Part shown: in pieces, positions 1 through 6,195 of the stretch
Layout: every line of letters begins with the position of its first letter
Numbering within the stretch: position 1 is the first letter of the stretch
Origin: an uncultured Prevotellaceae bacterium
GTDB taxonomy: Bacteria > Bacteroidota > Bacteroidia > Bacteroidales > Bacteroidaceae
Direction of reading: 5' to 3'
Assembly: GCA_946624335.1 (NCBI GenBank)
Contig: CAMOSA010000088.1
Location: 1 to 9,887 of the forward strand
DNA: 9,887 nt
Notes under the pieces: generated by a model
Databases searched by the model: none
What the model was told of the DNA's origin: nothing
Seen by the model: the letters and a program-made list of their open reading frames with translations, nothing else
Translations under genes and position numbers: made by a program

Positions 1-153
1 CAGCGCACCAGTAAAGCGGTTGGTGGTCATGGCGCCCAACACATGGCGCAACTGTGGACCGGCCATCTTCTGCAAAGCATCGCTCATTGCTTTCATACCG
101 TACATGAGCAGCGCCAACGAGCCGAGAAGCTTGAAAACAATCATAAAAGACAT
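1..153 (-). CDS. Na/Pi cotransporter family protein, N-terminal fragment
   Basis: The reverse strand from an ATG at 153 reads 51 codons without a stop to the left edge, so only the N-terminus is present. It begins MSFMIVFKLLGSLALLMYGM and continues with KAMSDALQKMAGPQLRHVLG and then TNRFTGAL. A hydrophobic helix followed by a 'LLMYGMKxMSxxLQKxAGxxLRxxLGxxTxNRFxGxL' pattern is the usual opening of bacterial sodium-dependent phosphate cotransporters of the NptA/YjbB type (PF02690), inner-membrane proteins that import phosphate with Na+ and often end in a PhoU-like domain. Neither the remaining transmembrane repeats nor a PhoU domain can be seen here. The gene is divergent from ssb and has its own -7 box at 215-222. 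The family call rests on a short but characteristic segment. A second in-frame Met three codons downstream is an alternative start. Confidence 0.8.
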   Translation of the reverse strand, partial: MSFMIVFKLLGSLALLMYGMKAMSDALQKMAGPQLRHVLGAMTTNRFTGAL

Positions 154-214
154 GTTCGAAAAATTTTAGGAGGTGAAGACTTCGAATTGCATTTCCTTAG
201 TTCAAAAACGTACG

Positions 215-245
215 CAAAAGTACATAAAAACGATGAAGCGAGCAA
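215..245 (-). promoter_or_regulatory. Bacteroidetes-type promoter for the Na/Pi cotransporter gene
   Basis: On the reverse strand TACTTTTG (222 down to 215) matches the Bacteroidetes -7 consensus TAnnTTTG exactly. A TTG at 245-243, 20 nt further upstream, could serve as the -33 element. This would leave a leader of roughly 55 nt before the ATG at 153. The call is by consensus only, with no transcript data. Confidence 0.5.
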
Positions 246-252
246 GATAAAA

Positions 253-266
253 GCATAAAATTATGC
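253..266. other. Small inverted repeat between divergent promoters
   Basis: GCATAA-AA-TTATGC forms a 6-bp inverted repeat midway between the Na/Pi transporter and ssb start regions. Just to its right are the direct repeat GTGCTT-TA-GTGCTT (275-288) and a 10-bp palindrome TTTTGCAAAA (291-300). Short symmetric elements in a divergent intergenic region could bind a regulator, but AT-rich DNA produces such symmetry easily. The remainder of 154-380 shows no gene that I can support. Confidence 0.25.
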
Positions 267-338
267 CAAGTTTTGTGCTTTAGTGCTTATTTTTGCAAAA
301 TATTTGTCTGGAGTGAATGAAGTTTCAAGATTTCGTCG

Positions 339-346
339 TATCTTTG
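339..346 (+). promoter_or_regulatory. -7 box for the ssb-gldE operon
   Basis: TATCTTTG (followed by C) matches TAnnTTTG exactly and is identical to the box in front of the nitroreductase operon. It lies 34 nt before the ssb ATG, giving an expected leader of about 28 nt. No good TTTG is visible at the usual distance upstream. A second perfect match, TATTTTTG, lies at 288-295 and could be an alternative promoter. Confidence 0.55.
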
Positions 347-380
347 CCGAACAAACCGCAAGGAAATCGAGAAGAAGAAT

Positions 381-740
381 ATGGCAAGCATCAATAAAGT
401 CATCCTCCTCGGACACGTGGGAAAAGAACCCGACGTGCGCTATGTCGATCGCGGCGTGTGCGTTGCACAAGTGCGTTTGGCTACCAGCGAGCGAGCTTAT
501 CGCTTGCAGGACGGCACCGAAGTGCCTGAGCGTACCGAATGGCATAACATCATCTTCTGGCGCAAATTGGCTGAGACCATTGAGAAATACGTGCACACGG
601 GAGATATGATCTATGTCGAGGGTAAGATACAGAGCCGTTCCTACGAGGACAAGCAAGGTATCACACGTTACATCACCGAGATATGGGCCGACGAGCTGAA
701 GCTCTTCTCCTCGAAAAAAGAAACGACCAACAACGAGTAA
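381..740 (+). CDS. ssb: Single-stranded DNA-binding protein (short form)
   Basis: This 119-residue protein is a bacterial SSB, which binds and protects single-stranded DNA during replication, recombination and repair. It opens MASINKVILLGHVGKEPDVR and contains the OB-fold signatures ATSERAYR, TEWHNIIFWRKLAETIEKYV, GDMIYVEGKIQSRSYED and the final strand TRYITEIWADELKLF. The OB fold takes up almost the whole chain. After residue ~110 only a short KKETTNNE-like tail follows, so the long disordered linker and acidic DDDIPF-type tip of canonical SSB (about 178 aa in E. coli) are absent. The ATG at 381 gives the expected N-terminus. The stop codon abuts the gldE ATG directly (TAAATG), so the two genes are almost certainly cotranscribed. 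The family assignment is very secure. Whether this is the main replicative SSB or a second paralogue cannot be told from the window. Confidence 0.95.
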   Translation: MASINKVILLGHVGKEPDVRYVDRGVCVAQVRLATSERAYRLQDGTEVPERTEWHNIIFWRKLAETIEKYVHTGDMIYVEGKIQSRSYEDKQGITRYITEIWADELKLFSSKKETTNNE

Positions 741-2075
741 ATGGACGATTATCTCTCGGCCGCAGAAGGCCTGTTTGCTGGCATCACTGTCACTGCCCCG
801 GGCATGGGTGCATATATAGCGTTGGGGCTCTCCTTCATACTCCTCTTCTGTTCTGCTTTCGTCAGCGGCAGCGAGATAGCTTTCTTCTCGCTATCGCCTG
901 CCGACATGAATGACATTCAGGAGCGTCGCCACCCCGCCGATGCACGCATCCTGCGCCTCCTCGACGACTCAGAACGGCTACTGGCCACCATACTGTGTTC
1001 CAACAACTTCGTCAATGTGGCCATCATCATGCTTCTGGACTACTTCTTCCATGAGACCATCGACTTCGGGTGGAACACGTGGCTGGAGTTCCTCTTCATG
1101 ACAGTCTTGCTGACGTTCCTGCTGCTACTCTTCGGCGAAGTGATGCCTAAGATAGCATCGGCACAGAAACCGCTTACCATGGCGCGTTTCTGCGCACCGG
1201 TCTATAGCATCCTGATTCGTCTCTGGTGGCCGGTGAGCTGGCTGCTGCTTAAGTCAGGCCGCCTCACCGAGCACATACACTCTTCGCAACAGCTCTCCGT
1301 CGACGACCTCGAGCAAGCCCTCGAGCTGACCGACAAGCAAGATATCGCCGATGAACAGCAGATGCTCAAAGGCATCATCCGCTTCGGCGGAGAGATGGCA
1401 CGCGAAGTGATGACTCCGCGCGTAGATATGGTAGACCTGGACGTCAAGACACCCTTCCCCGATGTCATCCGCTGCATCGTTGAGAACAACTATTCGCGAA
1501 TCCCCGTCTATGCAGACACCGAGGACAACATCCGCGGAATCCTCTATATCAAGGATCTCCTGCCCCACCTCTCCAAGCCTGCAAACTTCCGATGGCAGAC
1601 CCTCGTCCGACAAGCCACTTTCGTACCTGAGACAAAGATGATCGACGACCTTCTGCGCGACTTTCAGGCACAGAAAGTTCATATCGCCATTGTCGTCGAC
1701 GAGTTTGGAGGCACAAGCGGACTCGTCACCATGGAAGACATTATCGAAGAAATCGTGGGCGAGATCAATGATGAGTACGACGAGGAGGAGCGATCCTTCA
1801 CACGCCTCAACCAGAACACCTTCGTCTTCGAGGCCAAGACACTGCTCTCCGACTTCCGTAAAATCATGCAACTGCCCGAAGATGCTTTTGACGAGGTGGC
1901 AGCGGACGCCGACACCTTGGCTGGACTGCTGCTCGAGATTAAAGGTGAATTTCCTCAGCTCCATGAGCGTATCACTTATGACCGCTATACCTTTGAGGTC
2001 ATGGAAATGGACGAGCGACGCATCGTTAAGATTAAAGTCATCGTAGGCAAGGAAGTGGCACAGCCCCAGCCCTAA
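741..2075 (+). CDS. gldE: GldE-like CNNM/CBS-domain membrane protein (HlyC/CorC family)
   Basis: A 444-residue integral membrane protein. Residues ~22-175 form a CNNM/DUF21 membrane domain with hydrophobic segments around 22-50, 82-103, 115-133 and 150-170, and the typical SGSEIAFFSL (42-51) and FGEVMPK (131-137) motifs. A cytoplasmic CBS-domain pair follows (about 205-345), with VMTPRVDM (223-230), YSRIPVY (251-257) and VVDEFGGTSGLVTMEDIIEE (318-337). The C-terminal ~355-435 is a CorC/HlyC transporter-associated domain (DADTLAGLLLE at 389-399). Relatives include CorC/TlyC-type proteins linked to Mg2+/Co2+ handling. In gliding Bacteroidetes, GldE is paired with the lipoprotein GldD and needed for gliding/type IX functions, but GldE homologues are also widespread in non-gliding Bacteroidales. 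The position directly behind ssb is the arrangement I know for gldE in this phylum and is why I use that symbol. The actual transported ion or role is not shown by the sequence. Confidence 0.88.
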   Translation: MDDYLSAAEGLFAGITVTAPGMGAYIALGLSFILLFCSAFVSGSEIAFFSLSPADMNDIQERRHPADARILRLLDDSERLLATILCSNNFVNVAIIMLLDYFFHETIDFGWNTWLEFLFMTVLLTFLLLLFGEVMPKIASAQKPLTMARFCAPVYSILIRLWWPVSWLLLKSGRLTEHIHSSQQLSVDDLEQALELTDKQDIADEQQMLKGIIRFGGEMAREVMTPRVDMVDLDVKTPFPDVIRCIVENNYSRIPVYADTEDNIRGILYIKDLLPHLSKPANFRWQTLVRQATFVPETKMIDDLLRDFQAQKVHIAIVVDEFGGTSGLVTMEDIIEEIVGEINDEYDEEERSFTRLNQNTFVFEAKTLLSDFRKIMQLPEDAFDEVAADADTLAGLLLEIKGEFPQLHERITYDRYTFEVMEMDERRIVKIKVIVGKEVAQPQP

Positions 2076-2100
2076 TCCCCTACCGGTCAACATATAACAC

Positions 2101-2130
2101 GAACCCGGCGCCAGAGATGGTGCCGGGTTC
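2101..2130. terminator. Hairpin terminator between convergent gldE and GH43 genes
   Basis: GAACCCGGCGCC (2101-2112), loop AGAGAT, GGTGCCGGGTTC (2119-2130): a 12-bp stem with a single C/T (G-U in RNA) imperfection. It lies 25 nt after the gldE stop and 21 nt after the GH43 stop on the other strand, so it can serve both transcripts. Neither side has a clear run of U residues, so it is an atypical intrinsic terminator or an RNA-stabilising 3' hairpin. Confidence 0.7.
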
Positions 2131-2151
2131 TGTATGATACCCAACCTGTCA

Positions 2152-3210
2152 TTATCGCTTGACGGGACCTAGGTTAACGAGGCGGTCACCTTTGTCGTCC
2201 ATCAAGAACAAATGAGGATGACGGACAGTGCGCCCACGTACGACTTCATGACTGTGAATACTCAACAACAGTCGACCTTGGAAATCTCGGAAAAGCATCC
2301 CATGACCGTAGTTGGGAGGTGTGATAGGCTCTGCTTCCTGACGCCAAGGTCCATCGAGCGTACCGCTCTCCGAATAAGCGACACCCATTGTGTAATCTGT
2401 GCCGACCCAGCTGGTCCATATCATACCGAGACGTCCGGTCAGTGTTCGGAAAAGCCATGGGCCGTCAGTGACAAGATTAGGCAGTGAACCGTCGGCACGG
2501 AAATGGCTTGTCGGAGCCACGGCGGCGCGAACATCGGCAGGCGATGTCGCAGTGATGTCGGCATCACGACTCCATGGTGCATCACTGGCCCGGAACAGCA
2601 GCTGACCAGTGCCGATACTACCCGTGAGGTCATCGGTGAGACGGATCTTCTCCATCGTGCCGTCGAGGTTCTGCAGCCATTCATGACAGTAGACCATATA
2701 CGGATGCCCGTCGGTATCGACCCATAGCGTGCCATCCAGTGTAGGCTTGAAGGGTGGCAGGTAGGCCGTATCGTGCATCGGACGGTATGGCCCATCGGGC
2801 TTGTCGCTGACCAACACATGGCAGGCCCGGCGTGGAATAGAACGTCCGGCCACGGTGTCGATGATGATGGCGTTGTTGGTGAAGGTGGCGAAATAGTAGT
2901 ATTTACCCCGATAGTGATGAAGCTCAGCGGCCCATATCTGCGGATGTGGACCCATCCACGAGGCGGTATCGACCTCAACGACATTGCGTGGGCCGTTCCA
3001 GGTCTGTAAATCGCTACTGGTCCACAGCAGACCACCCGTCCCTGTCATGTAATAGGTCTGTGTGGCAGCATCTGCGAGGATACATGGATCACTAAGTACG
3101 ATACTGTCAAGAGGTACGCCCTCACGATAACGGGGCTGCCAGCGCTGGGCATAACATTCGCTCGCAACGGAAAGAGCTGCGGCGAGAAAGAATGGAAGTG
3201 TTAACCTCAT
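2152..3210 (-). CDS. Secreted GH43-family glycosidase-like protein
   Basis: A 352-residue protein with a Sec signal peptide (residues 1 to ~21, hydrophobic core LPFFLAAALSVA, probable cleavage CYA|Q). The mature part shows the five-bladed propeller pattern of glycoside hydrolase family 43: LSDPCILAD (39-47, Asp41 as candidate catalytic base), GLLWTSSDLQTW (60-71), IWAAELHHYRGKYYYFAT (92-109), PTLDGTLWVDTDGHPYMVY (156-174, Asp159 as candidate pKa-modulating Asp), LVTDGPWLF (246-254) and a late GHGMLF (302-307). The family acts mostly on arabinose- and xylose-containing polysaccharides, and the substrate cannot be read from this sequence. At the position where many GH43 enzymes carry the general-acid Glu (EGP) there is Asp249 (DGP), so activity may differ. 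No SusC/SusD pair, regulator or other glycosidase lies beside it. It is 82 nt downstream of the M64 gene with no clear promoter and may be the last gene of the operon. Confidence 0.82.
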   Translation of the reverse strand: MRLTLPFFLAAALSVASECYAQRWQPRYREGVPLDSIVLSDPCILADAATQTYYMTGTGGLLWTSSDLQTWNGPRNVVEVDTASWMGPHPQIWAAELHHYRGKYYYFATFTNNAIIIDTVAGRSIPRRACHVLVSDKPDGPYRPMHDTAYLPPFKPTLDGTLWVDTDGHPYMVYCHEWLQNLDGTMEKIRLTDDLTGSIGTGQLLFRASDAPWSRDADITATSPADVRAAVAPTSHFRADGSLPNLVTDGPWLFRTLTGRLGMIWTSWVGTDYTMGVAYSESGTLDGPWRQEAEPITPPNYGHGMLFRDFQGRLLLSIHSHEVVRGRTVRHPHLFLMDDKGDRLVNLGPVKR

Positions 3211-3292
3211 GTTTGTCCTTTATTGAAAGATGAAAAGTCCAGCATTCGTTGATTCTTAAGCCCCATTCAACGTGACAAGCTAAATGTCGGAC

Positions 3293-4579
3293 CTAAAAAG
3301 TATAGAACTCGACAAGACGTCGTATGGCTCGCTGGCAGACGGGGCAAAACTCCTTGACATCGTTGACCTTCATACGGCAGAGCTGCGTAGGTCGATAGAC
3401 GCCTTTAGCCTGATAGCCACCTCCCTCGTAGACGCCGACCTTCGTCGTGAGACCTTGACCATCGGGTTGCGTAGGCACGGCCATCGTTGCTGGCAACATA
3501 TCCTGCCACTTGCTGCCAAAATCGACCAGCGTCGTGAGATTAGGTTCCCAAGGCTCTGTGTCGGCCGGGTACATCGGCTCAGGGTCGGTGCCATAGTCAT
3601 ACTCGTCGCCGAGCCCACCGAAGCTATGCCCAAATTCGTGGACGATGACCTCCAGGTTGTAAGGCCCCTTGGCCGAGGCCATATTGTAACTATTGTAAAT
3701 ACCGCCACCGCCATATTCACGAGTGTTGGCCAAGATGATAAAGTGCTCAAAAGGTATATTCGTCACAAGATCATAAAGACGCTTGATGTGAAGTGTCGTC
3801 AAGTAACGATTGCTGTAGAAGGTGTCGAAGCTGGAGGACAACGGCGTATCGGCCCACAAGCCGCGATGGGGTATGCTGACTCCCTCGTGGCGCGAAGGCG
3901 GCATCACGGCGATGAAGTTGAAACGATCCATCATCGAGCTGAAAGGTTCGTGAGCCGACAATGCTGCGACACTGCTGTCACACATGGCGAGGAACTCGGG
4001 CATCTGCTCTGCCGTGTAACCCTCAGCGATGAAGGCCACATCGATGCAGCGACGCGAGTCGCCACCCTGATGAACATAACGCCATGGCGTCGTCGACTCA
4101 TGGCTGCGATCCCGGATGAGGATGTCACGAGGATCGACACGGTGAGTCAGTGCAGAGCGCACACGGCGGTGGTTGTCGGTCAGCTGTACGTGAATGTCCA
4201 CAGCGTTTCGCGGTAGAGGAACGACAAAGGTGTTCTCAAACGCTTTCTCTAAACGCGAAGCTTCTTCGGTGGTCTGCCACTCTTGAAACAACGTCGAGAA
4301 TGAATGGCGGTATAAAGTGTCGCCCGTGGCAGCATCAGTCAACGTCAACTGTCCATTCCCCTCGAGAGGGAGACGGTTCAAATGATGGCGTCGTCCAAAC
4401 CATCCGGCGGTCTTCGACAGCTGGTCAAGGGCAATGTGTTGCGTACGGTTAGTACCTGAGAAGATATAATCGATGCGCAACGTGCTGTCGGCAAAGACAC
4501 GATCGAAATCGACGACCTGGGCTTTCGCTGTGACGGAGCCGACGAGGAACGTCACAGCAGTCAGAAGTGACGTCTTCAT
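3293..4579 (-). CDS. Secreted M64-family (IgA peptidase-like) metallopeptidase
   Basis: A 428-residue exported protein with a signal peptide of about 20 residues (TAVTFLVGSVTAKA|Q). Residues ~21-140 fit the beta-rich N-terminal domain seen in Bacteroidetes M64 proteins. The peptidase domain starts around 178 (IDVAFIAEGYTAEQMPEF), passes FNFIAVMPPSRHEGVSIP (220-237) and FIILANTREYGGGGIYN (280-296), and carries the zinc site HEFGHSFGGLGDEYD (314-328), with His314 and His318 as ligands, Glu315 catalytic and Asp325/Glu326 in the conserved downstream DE. The end contains CRMKVNDVKEFCPVCQ (Cys401, 412, 415). The family is named after the Clostridium ramosum IgA peptidase (PF09471), but many gut Bacteroidetes members have no known substrate, so IgA cleavage should not be assumed. 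The ATG lies 1 nt after the stop of the upstream lipoprotein gene, so the two are probably translationally coupled. Confidence 0.92.
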   Translation of the reverse strand: MKTSLLTAVTFLVGSVTAKAQVVDFDRVFADSTLRIDYIFSGTNRTQHIALDQLSKTAGWFGRRHHLNRLPLEGNGQLTLTDAATGDTLYRHSFSTLFQEWQTTEEASRLEKAFENTFVVPLPRNAVDIHVQLTDNHRRVRSALTHRVDPRDILIRDRSHESTTPWRYVHQGGDSRRCIDVAFIAEGYTAEQMPEFLAMCDSSVAALSAHEPFSSMMDRFNFIAVMPPSRHEGVSIPHRGLWADTPLSSSFDTFYSNRYLTTLHIKRLYDLVTNIPFEHFIILANTREYGGGGIYNSYNMASAKGPYNLEVIVHEFGHSFGGLGDEYDYGTDPEPMYPADTEPWEPNLTTLVDFGSKWQDMLPATMAVPTQPDGQGLTTKVGVYEGGGYQAKGVYRPTQLCRMKVNDVKEFCPVCQRAIRRLVEFYTF

Positions 4580-4580
4580 C

Positions 4581-5027
4581 TTATTCTACGACGATATTTC
4601 CCCGCACGCTGACCTTGTCAAAGAGCGTGCTGCCAATGTAGACGCTGAAGGTGGCTGTCATGGTCACCTCATGGTTGCCGACAGGACAGTCGGCGGGAAG
4701 ACAGAAGCGAAGCTTTGGGTCTTGCTTGCCAAGACCATCGTAGTTGTCCTCGACGGTGAGGATAGTGTCACGAGAGCTGCTGGTAGTTTCGTCCCATCCG
4801 ATATCCTTGATGGTCCACGTGTAGGTCGTGGCGGCGATGCCATTGCCCTTAGACTTTTGGGGGATGTTCAACTCAAGCGTGTCACCGGCTACAGCTGGCC
4901 GAGGAGCATAAGTGAGGCTACCATACTGCGGGCGTACATATTCGCCTATCTCATTTTCGCAGGCAGGGAAAACGAATATTGTAAGCAACAGCGATAAAGT
5001 GAATACAACCAAATACTTATTCTTCAT
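4581..5027 (-). CDS. Small putative lipoprotein of unknown function, upstream partner of the M64 peptidase
   Basis: A 148-residue protein beginning MKNKYLVVFTLSLLLTIFVF, followed by PAC at 21-23. A positive start, a hydrophobic stretch and a Cys at residue 23 suggest a signal-peptidase II lipoprotein, although FPAC is a loose lipobox. The mature chain is rich in beta-strand-like, Thr/Val-rich segments: GDTLELNIP at 48-56, AATTYTWTIKDIGWDE at 65-80, and VTMTATFSVYIG at 121-132. This pattern resembles an Ig/PKD-like beta-sandwich, but I do not recognise a family. Cys109 and Cys114 might form a disulfide. The start overlaps the maf stop (ATGA), and its own stop is 1 nt before the M64 gene, so expression is linked on both sides. 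It may be a membrane-anchored partner, inhibitor or substrate adaptor of the peptidase. That is inference from position only. Confidence 0.78.
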   Translation of the reverse strand: MKNKYLVVFTLSLLLTIFVFPACENEIGEYVRPQYGSLTYAPRPAVAGDTLELNIPQKSKGNGIAATTYTWTIKDIGWDETTSSSRDTILTVEDNYDGLGKQDPKLRFCLPADCPVGNHEVTMTATFSVYIGSTLFDKVSVRGNIVVE

Positions 5028-5617
5028 ATATTAAAGTTTTGTTTTAATGACTGATAAAGTCGTTGCACCGGCAGTCCAACGACATTGAAGAACGATCCCT
5101 CGATACGTTCTACGCCGACATAGCCGATCCACTCTTGCACGCCATAAGCTCCTGCCTTGTCGAGTGGATGGTAGTGATCAACGTAGTAGCGAATCTCATC
5201 GTCACTGAGGGTGCAGAAGGTCACATCCGACCGGCACGCAAATGAGACCTGCCGCTCGGTCGTTGTCAGTGTGACACCGGTGAAGACCTGATGAGTATGT
5301 CCAGATAGTTCGTGCAACATACGGCAGGCATCATCCTCGTCTACAGGTTTCTCCAGCACTTGCCCGTCGAGCCATACGATGGTGTCGGCGGTGATGAGCA
5401 ACTCGTCGGGAGCGAGCGTTGCGGCATAAGCGTCAGCTTTCTCCCTGCTGATGAACAGCGGTATCTCCTCGCACTGTAATTCGCTGGGATAGCTCTCGTC
5501 GATGCCAGGAAGCACACGGACCTCAAAGTCGAGCCCCAGCCCCGCCAACAGCTCGCGTCGGCGAGGTGAGTTGCTGGCCAGGATAATCTTGTATTTCAAT
5601 GATTCTTTCATGATCAT
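5024..5617 (-). CDS. maf: Maf-like nucleoside triphosphate pyrophosphatase (probable dTTP/UTP type)
   Basis: A 197-residue protein of the Maf/HAM1-related fold, which hydrolyses nucleotides to monophosphate and pyrophosphate as a pool-cleaning ('house-cleaning') or division-linked activity. Visible motifs are the N-terminal ILASNSPRRRELL (11-23), SREKADAYA (57-65), ITADTIVWLDGQVLEKP (75-91, with the conserved Asp of ADT), HELSGHTHQVFTGV (101-114) and DKAGAYGVQEWIGYVGVERI (154-173). The AGAYGVQ-type block is that of the YhdE-like members active on dTTP and UTP, rather than the YceF-like 7-methyl-GTP enzymes. The substrate call is inferred from the family. Length is normal for the family. The gene lies 43 nt after kdsC and overlaps the following lipoprotein gene by ATGA. 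ATG at 5611 (MK...) is an equally possible start two codons downstream. Confidence 0.93.
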   Translation of the reverse strand: MIMKESLKYKIILASNSPRRRELLAGLGLDFEVRVLPGIDESYPSELQCEEIPLFISREKADAYAATLAPDELLITADTIVWLDGQVLEKPVDEDDACRMLHELSGHTHQVFTGVTLTTTERQVSFACRSDVTFCTLSDDEIRYYVDHYHPLDKAGAYGVQEWIGYVGVERIEGSFFNVVGLPVQRLYQSLKQNFNI

Positions 5618-5660
5618 CTTCAGATGAGTGATGTTCTTTTATTGTTACCGTCCGCGTCGA

Positions 5661-6179
5661 CTACCAGCCGAAAGCCGTCTTGTCGGCCATCCATTTACCC
5701 TGAGCTTTAAGCACCTGCTCGATGACATCACGAGCGCAGCCATAGCCGCCCTTGAGATGACTGACATAGACGGAGATAGCCTTGATCTCAGGCGCTGCAT
5801 CAGACGGGCTGACGGGACAGCCGACGCGCTGCATAATCTCGTAGTCGGGGATATCGTCGCCCATATACATCACCTCGTCATCGTGAAGGCCATACTTAGC
5901 CGTCAGCTGCTCATAGGTCATCATCTTGACCGAGCAGGCGAGGAAGATATCTTCGATGCCGAGCAGCTCGTAGCGCCGACGGATGGCTTCAGGACGAGCA
6001 CCGGTGATGATAGCGACATGTAAGCCACTCATCTGAGCCAGGCGGAGGGCATAGCCGTCCTTGATGTTCACCGTGCGCACCGGTTCACCATCGGGTCCCT
6101 GCGAGATGGTCTCGGCGCTCAGCACGCCGTCGACGTCGAACAGCAGTGCCCGTATTTTCGTTAAATCATAGTTGATCAT
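5661..6179 (-). CDS. kdsC: KdsC-type 3-deoxy-D-manno-octulosonate 8-phosphate phosphatase (HAD family)
   Basis: A 172-residue haloacid dehalogenase-type phosphatase without a cap domain, the expected size for KdsC tetramers. KdsC removes the phosphate from Kdo-8-phosphate to give Kdo for lipid A-core assembly in the cytoplasm. HAD motif I is LLFDVDGVL (12-20; nucleophile Asp15, acid/base Asp17), motif II IITGA (57-61; Thr59), motif III the Lys in CSVKM (Lys85), and motif IV MGDDIPDYEIM (106-116). The family end signature is HLKGGYGCARDVIEQVL (141-157), with Cys148 where Ala is more common. NIKDGYALRLAQMSGL (38-53) is also typical of KdsC. YrbI-like phosphatases acting on other ulosonate phosphates (for example Kdn or CMP-sugar branches) are close relatives, so the exact substrate is very likely but not certain. 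It starts 16 nt after the stop of the DUF2520 gene, in the same operon. Confidence 0.9.
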   Translation of the reverse strand: MINYDLTKIRALLFDVDGVLSAETISQGPDGEPVRTVNIKDGYALRLAQMSGLHVAIITGARPEAIRRRYELLGIEDIFLACSVKMMTYEQLTAKYGLHDDEVMYMGDDIPDYEIMQRVGCPVSPSDAAPEIKAISVYVSHLKGGYGCARDVIEQVLKAQGKWMADKTAFGW

Positions 6180-6195
6180 ATTATAGTGTCAAAAG

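Noticed and set aside
43..258. 71-codon frame on the + strand at the left edge
   Set aside because: It overlaps the Na/Pi transporter start and its promoter on the other strand, and the composition does not resemble a known protein. The transporter reading is clearly better.
1254..2144. 296-codon open frame on the - strand
   Set aside because: It is antisense to gldE, whose CBS and CorC motifs are all intact, and it runs through the terminator hairpin. No recognisable protein features.
3247..3272. CGTTGA...TCAACG hairpin between the M64 and GH43 genes
   Set aside because: Only a 6-bp stem with a 14-nt loop and no U-tract. Too weak to call a terminator, so whether GH43 is cotranscribed stays open.
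3284..4216. 310-codon open frame on the + strand
   Set aside because: It is antisense to the M64 peptidase gene, shows no domain or membrane pattern, and is explained by the codon bias of the real gene opening the opposite frame.
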